Assembly: GCF_002270415.1 (NCBI RefSeq)
Contig: NZ_NNRI01000017.1
Span: forward strand, 124,001 to 188,000
Direction: 5' to 3'
Source of the DNA: Mesorhizobium sophorae
GTDB taxonomy: Bacteria > Pseudomonadota > Alphaproteobacteria > Rhizobiales > Rhizobiaceae
DNA: 64,000 nucleotides
The notes beneath the pieces were generated by a model, which did not search any database, was not told the DNA's origin, and saw only the letters and a list, made by a program, of their open reading frames with translations. Shown here piece by piece: positions 60,806-64,000 of the stretch. Each line of letters opens with the position of its first letter. The stretch's first letter is position 1. Position numbers and translations under genes: made by a program.

Positions 60806-62080
60806 TCATTTCTTGCAACCCTGCATGGAGGTTGCCGGTAAAATACAACCCTTGTTGGTTTTGTTGGCCTGTGTCCTTGGAGAGCCGGTCAAATTCTCGA
60901 CCTCGTTGCCGTAGTTTTCTCTGGTGTTCTGATCGACCACTGCAACGGGTGCCGAAATCACCAACCCTGCGGCACTGCCAGCCGCAGCCGCCGCGCCGGT
61001 CGTCGCTTGCACGATCGTGTCGCCAAGGCCCACCCTGCTGTCGGTCAGGGTCTGGCCAGCAGCCATCCGCGCTCCAATCAACTGGACGATCTGCGGAGAC
61101 GAGGCGAACTTGCCGTGATTCAAACTGTCTCCGGATTTGACCTTCGTCAGGTCGATGACGGTTACATTGTTGCTCGAAAGTTCTTCCTTGTATGGAGCCT
61201 CTTCCGGATTGATAGAGCCGAGCCGGGGGATGTTGCCCCAGACCCGTCGCGAAAATGCGAGCGCCCGGTCATCCTGCGAGACAAAGAGGGTGAACTGGGG
61301 GTGCTGTTTGCCCATGTCGGCAATCTGCGTGCGAAACACGTCGACATCGACGTCAGGCGCGGCCAGCATGACGTTCTTGAACTTCGCCGGCAGTCCGCCA
61401 TTGCGGATAGCCATCTGGCGCAAGGATTCCAACGCAAGCCAGTTGCCCATCGAATGGGCAAGGATCGAAACCTCTTTCACTTCAGGATCGCGAGCGAGGT
61501 ATTGGAACAGCGTCTCGAGCGCATCTCGCGTGTAGTTGGTGCTTTCGCGATCGTAGCCATAGGCCAGCGTACTGCCTCGGGAAGGCCATGTGACCAGGAT
61601 CGGAGCGCTGTCGGTGCCCGTATCGTGGGCGATCTGCGCAAAGCGATAGAGGGAGTCTTCGAAGCGGTTGTTGAAGCCATGGACGAATACCAGCACGCTG
61701 TGGTCCGGGCTCTTCCTGACAGAGGCGTGCAGCCATTCCTTCGCGCCATCCCGTGTTATCTCTTCGGCTTTCACCACCGCGAAATCGGTTGCCGGGTTTG
61801 AGGGCAGCTTCTTGGGCCAGGCGACCTCGCCGACCTTGCGCACCGACGCCGGTGGGATCGACACCGTGATGTCCGCAAATGAGGGAGCTATCCCGCGTTC
61901 GCCAGTATACATCTCGGCCGGATTGGTAGAGCGGGCGCGGGTCGTCGTCACCAGCATCTCCACCTTGCTGGATGCCGGTGATGTATCGGCCACGGGCAAC
62001 AACACGTTCGTTGGACGAGATGCGCAACCGCTAGACAGGCCGATCAGTGCGAATGCCAGCAACGCACGGGGGACACACAT
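60806..62080 (-). CDS. Alpha/beta hydrolase lipoprotein (DUF900), paralogue of the 41.3-kb gene
   Basis: 424 residues from the ATG at 62080, which gives a proper lipoprotein signal with lipobox 'LSSGC'; the frame extends 11 codons upstream. The DUF900 core shows 'VLVFVHGFNNRFEDSLYRFA', 'LVTWPSRGSTLAYGYDRES' and the nucleophile elbow 'LAHSMGNWLALE'. It matches the protein at 41317-42528 over nearly its whole length, including '...LTDSRVGLGD' near the end, so the two are paralogues about 19 kb apart on opposite strands. The C-terminus has extra cysteines. Probably an envelope esterase. Confidence 0.86.
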   Translation of the reverse strand: MCVPRALLAFALIGLSSGCASRPTNVLLPVADTSPASSKVEMLVTTTRARSTNPAEMYTGERGIAPSFADITVSIPPASVRKVGEVAWPKKLPSNPATDFAVVKAEEITRDGAKEWLHASVRKSPDHSVLVFVHGFNNRFEDSLYRFAQIAHDTGTDSAPILVTWPSRGSTLAYGYDRESTNYTRDALETLFQYLARDPEVKEVSILAHSMGNWLALESLRQMAIRNGGLPAKFKNVMLAAPDVDVDVFRTQIADMGKQHPQFTLFVSQDDRALAFSRRVWGNIPRLGSINPEEAPYKEELSSNNVTVIDLTKVKSGDSLNHGKFASSPQIVQLIGARMAAGQTLTDSRVGLGDTIVQATTGAAAAAGSAAGLVISAPVAVVDQNTRENYGNEVENLTGSPRTQANKTNKGCILPATSMQGCKK

Positions 62081-62400
62081 CAATTTGAACTCGCCTGCAA
62101 AGCCGGCTTCCAAAACGTCCCCCTCACGTGTGCAACGTCAACAAGCCGGCTCGGATACTGCTTGTCACCAATCGAAGTCTGTTGACAATGATTGCCTCGA
62201 CAGTGGCACCCAAGATCCGATCGGCACGCTGCTCCACACTACCAACCAAGTACCGGAATCCGTTCTTTTGCGCAACTGCTAGGCCCCGCGTCTCAACATT
62301 TCGCCTGGCTGCGCGACGCTGGTCCGCTCCTAACTAAACAGCGAGGCATTCAACGAACAGGTCGTCGCGTACCCGGTCGCTGCAAGCCATGCCGCCGACT
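62081..62400. other. Intergenic region, nothing recognised
   Basis: 320 bases between two leftward genes. It probably carries the promoter of the DUF900 gene. Frames on both strands are short and unlike any known family. Confidence 0.4.
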
Positions 62401-62751
62401 TTACTTTATGCGGGCGACGCCACCCGAAATCTCGATCGTTTCCGACCCGGTCAGGGCCTCGAGGTCACCATTGGGCCAGGTGACGAAACAGCCGTTCGGG
62501 CAGAATTCCACGGTCTCGCCGGGATGCAGCGCAAGCTTCGTCTTGCTGCCGCCTTCCGTCACGATCAATGTTCGGATCTCGCTGTCCTTGTTAACCACGC
62601 TGGCTGCCAAAGCCGAACCACCCACGGCAAGAACAGCAATGGCGGCGGCGAGCGACGTCAACACGTCGCACTTGATCGACCGATTTAGTGGCGGGCAATA
62701 TTTGAACTGCTGTGTCACTAGGGTCGTGAACCACCCATTCGGGTTGATCAT
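62401..62751 (-). CDS. Small exported protein of unknown function
   Basis: 116 residues from the first ATG; a GTG at 62664 is an alternative that places a clean signal peptide at the N-terminus ('LTSLAAAIAVLAVGGSALAA', 87 residues in total). The mature part 'TLIVTEGGSKTKLALHPGET' and 'VEFCPNGCFVTWPNGDLEAL' is beta-rich with a C-x-x-x-C pair, suggesting a small disulfide-bonded periplasmic protein. Homologues appear in rhizobia as hypothetical proteins. Function unknown. Confidence 0.65.
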   Translation of the reverse strand: MINPNGWFTTLVTQQFKYCPPLNRSIKCDVLTSLAAAIAVLAVGGSALAASVVNKDSEIRTLIVTEGGSKTKLALHPGETVEFCPNGCFVTWPNGDLEALTGSETIEISGGVARIK

Positions 62752-62810
62752 GAAGGCGCCTCTGCCGACGAGGCTGGCATTGGCGATGGGATCACCGTTT
62801 CCGAACCGGG

Positions 62811-63767
62811 CTAGTCACCTGTCAGCTGCCATTTGTTGTCGGGATTGAATTGCTTTATCGCGCCGGCCACAGCCTCCGTCTTCGGGCCTAGATCGGCCTC
62901 GTAGACGATACCTTGCTGATTGACCACAAAGGTTTTGACGCCCGTTTCGGCATATTTCACGGGCCAGGCCACCAGCGCGAAACCCGCGATCATGTTGCCG
63001 TTGATGATATAGTTGTAGGCGCCTCCGGCGATATTCGCGCCTTGGCCGGTCAGGATGCGGAAGCGATACCCAAAATAGCCATTGCCTTTCTTCGCCTTGT
63101 CGAGAGCCGCCTGGTTGATGAAATCGCCTGCCGGACTAACGCCATTGGTGTCGTCGGACGGCCAATATAGTCCGTCGGCCCGGCCCTCGCTGCTGATCAG
63201 TTTCTGGGCGTATTCCAGCACGCCATCGCCATCGCGATCTTCTGCCGCGTAGTCACGCTGAGCTTCCACATAGGCGCGAACCGTTTCGATCGCTGTGATC
63301 TCATTTTCCCCAACGCGCCGGTTGATGATCTCTTCGATGCCAGACTGGGTATCGAAAGCCCACTTGCCGTCCTTGCCCTTGGTGATGGGGAATGGCAGCG
63401 TCCATAGCTTGTCACCAATGTCGAGTTCCTTGCGGTCGCCAAGATCACGGACAATCAGTGTCTTGGCAGCGCCTTGCTGGATCTGCGTGTAGGTGTCCAT
63501 CACGCCTTCACTTGTCCTCAGCTTTGCGGCATCCAGCCCAAGCAGTACGGCCAGTCCATCGAAATCATCCTTTGCCAGGACTGACTTGAACGCGTCCACA
63601 GCCGCCGAGGGATCATCGAAAAGCGGCGGACCTTTCTTGGCCACGTAATCCTCGAGGCTGTGCACCTCCTGCGCGCTGGCAAAATTTGCGGAACCCGCGC
63701 CAATGCTCAAGATCACTCCGGCCCCGAGCAGCGAACGTAGAACAAGACTCCGGACGGACGTTTTCAT
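62811..63767 (-). CDS. Exported DUF2950 protein
   Basis: 318 residues from the ATG at 63767, preferred because GAGGAG lies eight bases upstream; a start six codons earlier also exists. The signal peptide ('LLGAGVILSIGAGSANFASA') leads to a DUF2950 domain: 'YVAKKGPPLFDDPSAAVDAF', 'DRDGDGVLEYAQKLISSEG', 'GLYWP' and 'YFGYRFRILTGQGANIAGGA'. DUF2950 genes are usually paired with DUF3300 genes, as here. Both are periplasmic and of unknown function. Confidence 0.88.
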   Translation of the reverse strand: MKTSVRSLVLRSLLGAGVILSIGAGSANFASAQEVHSLEDYVAKKGPPLFDDPSAAVDAFKSVLAKDDFDGLAVLLGLDAAKLRTSEGVMDTYTQIQQGAAKTLIVRDLGDRKELDIGDKLWTLPFPITKGKDGKWAFDTQSGIEEIINRRVGENEITAIETVRAYVEAQRDYAAEDRDGDGVLEYAQKLISSEGRADGLYWPSDDTNGVSPAGDFINQAALDKAKKGNGYFGYRFRILTGQGANIAGGAYNYIINGNMIAGFALVAWPVKYAETGVKTFVVNQQGIVYEADLGPKTEAVAGAIKQFNPDNKWQLTGD

Positions 63768-63790
63768 GTCGGTTCTCCTCGCCAAACTTA

Positions 63791-64000
63791 TTAACGCCTG
63801 CCACCGCCGCGCCCGCCACCGCCGCGCCCGCCGCCGCCGCGCCCGCCACCGCCCTGCCTGCCACCGCCGTGCCTGATCATTTTGTTGCCGCCACCGCCGC
63901 CGCTGCGAACTCCGCCTCCTCCCATGCTCCTCGCGCCGCGCTGGGAAGAAATCTGCTGACGTTTTCCGGAACTGACGTTGCCAAGGCCTGAAGGATTCCT
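63791..64000 (-). CDS. DUF3300 protein, C-terminal end (partial, runs off right edge)
   Basis: The minus-strand frame is open from the window edge to a TAA at 63791-63793, about 69 codons. It reads 'NPSGLGNVSSGKRQQISSQR', then 'RSMGGGG' and a glycine/arginine tail, the usual low-complexity C-terminus of DUF3300 proteins. It lies 23 bases upstream of the DUF2950 gene on the same strand, the typical DUF3300-DUF2950 pairing. Start and main domain lie outside the window. Confidence 0.75.
   Translation of the reverse strand, partial: RNPSGLGNVSSGKRQQISSQRGARSMGGGGVRSGGGGGNKMIRHGGGRQGGGGRGGGGRGGGGRGGGRR
63794..63868 (-). repeat. 15-base tandem repeat encoding GGGGR units
   Basis: Five near-identical 15-base units (GGCGGTGGCGGGCGC and variants) encode the glycine/arginine tail of the DUF3300 protein. 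Unit number could vary between strains by slippage. Confidence 0.75.

Noticed and set aside
1..64000. CRISPR arrays, prophage or complete insertion sequences
   Set aside because: No regularly spaced repeats, cas-like, phage structural or complete transposase frames were seen; only short relics remain.

Overview
The window looks like chromosome of a soil alphaproteobacterium in the Hyphomicrobiales (Rhizobiales), most likely Mesorhizobium or a close relative. The signs are high GC, FixL/FixJ-type two-component systems, an RpoH2-like sigma factor, many small secreted proteins of rhizobial type, and palindromic mosaic repeats of the kind scattered through rhizobial intergenic DNA. No tRNA, rRNA, CRISPR array, intact prophage or intact transposon was seen. 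Only remnants of an IS481-type transposase, a beta-lactamase-fold serine hydrolase and an outer membrane efflux factor remain.

Region 1 (1-12.1 kb) is regulatory and stress related. It holds a winged-helix/NTPase/TPR regulator cut by the left edge, a four-gene two-component operon (triple-PAS kinase and three response regulators joined by 1-4 base overlaps), a DegP/HtrA-type protease and an AraC-type regulator. A run of C-rich hairpins at 11.44-11.62 kb ends in a textbook intrinsic terminator and looks like an unannotated small RNA. Region 2 (12.4-25.1 kb) holds an outer membrane beta-barrel protein, an RND efflux pump with its adaptor, small exported proteins, rpoH, a stand-alone receiver protein and a second FixL/FixJ-like pair.

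Region 3 (25.6-37.3 kb) is metabolic. A Tat-exported bicupin related to oxalate decarboxylase faces a complete malonate decarboxylase operon (mdcA-C-D-E-G-B-F-H). Next to it is a compact type III polyketide synthase / methyltransferase / flavoprotein operon with the same enzyme order as the Streptomyces srsABC phenolic-lipid operon. A Tat- or Sec-exported HAD phosphatase follows.

Region 4 (39-54 kb) is a plus-strand island with two outer membrane proteins, a DUF900 lipoprotein, a DUF202 membrane protein, two cytoplasmic FGly-type sulfatases, three DUF1254/DUF1214 proteins, a bile-acid:sodium-symporter-like carrier, a formylglycine-generating enzyme and a DUF1622 protein. It reads as a self-contained organosulfate-processing unit, because the sulfatases and the enzyme that activates them are encoded together. 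Four of its genes carry single-base disruptions (three apparent one-base deletions and one nonsense codon). That means either recent decay or assembly errors, and it matters for anyone using this annotation.

Region 5 (54-64 kb) holds a TPR regulator, a second AraC-type regulator, an MscS-type channel, a DUF4105 protein, a second DUF900 lipoprotein (paralogue of the one at 41.3 kb), a small exported protein and a DUF2950/DUF3300 pair, the latter cut by the right edge.
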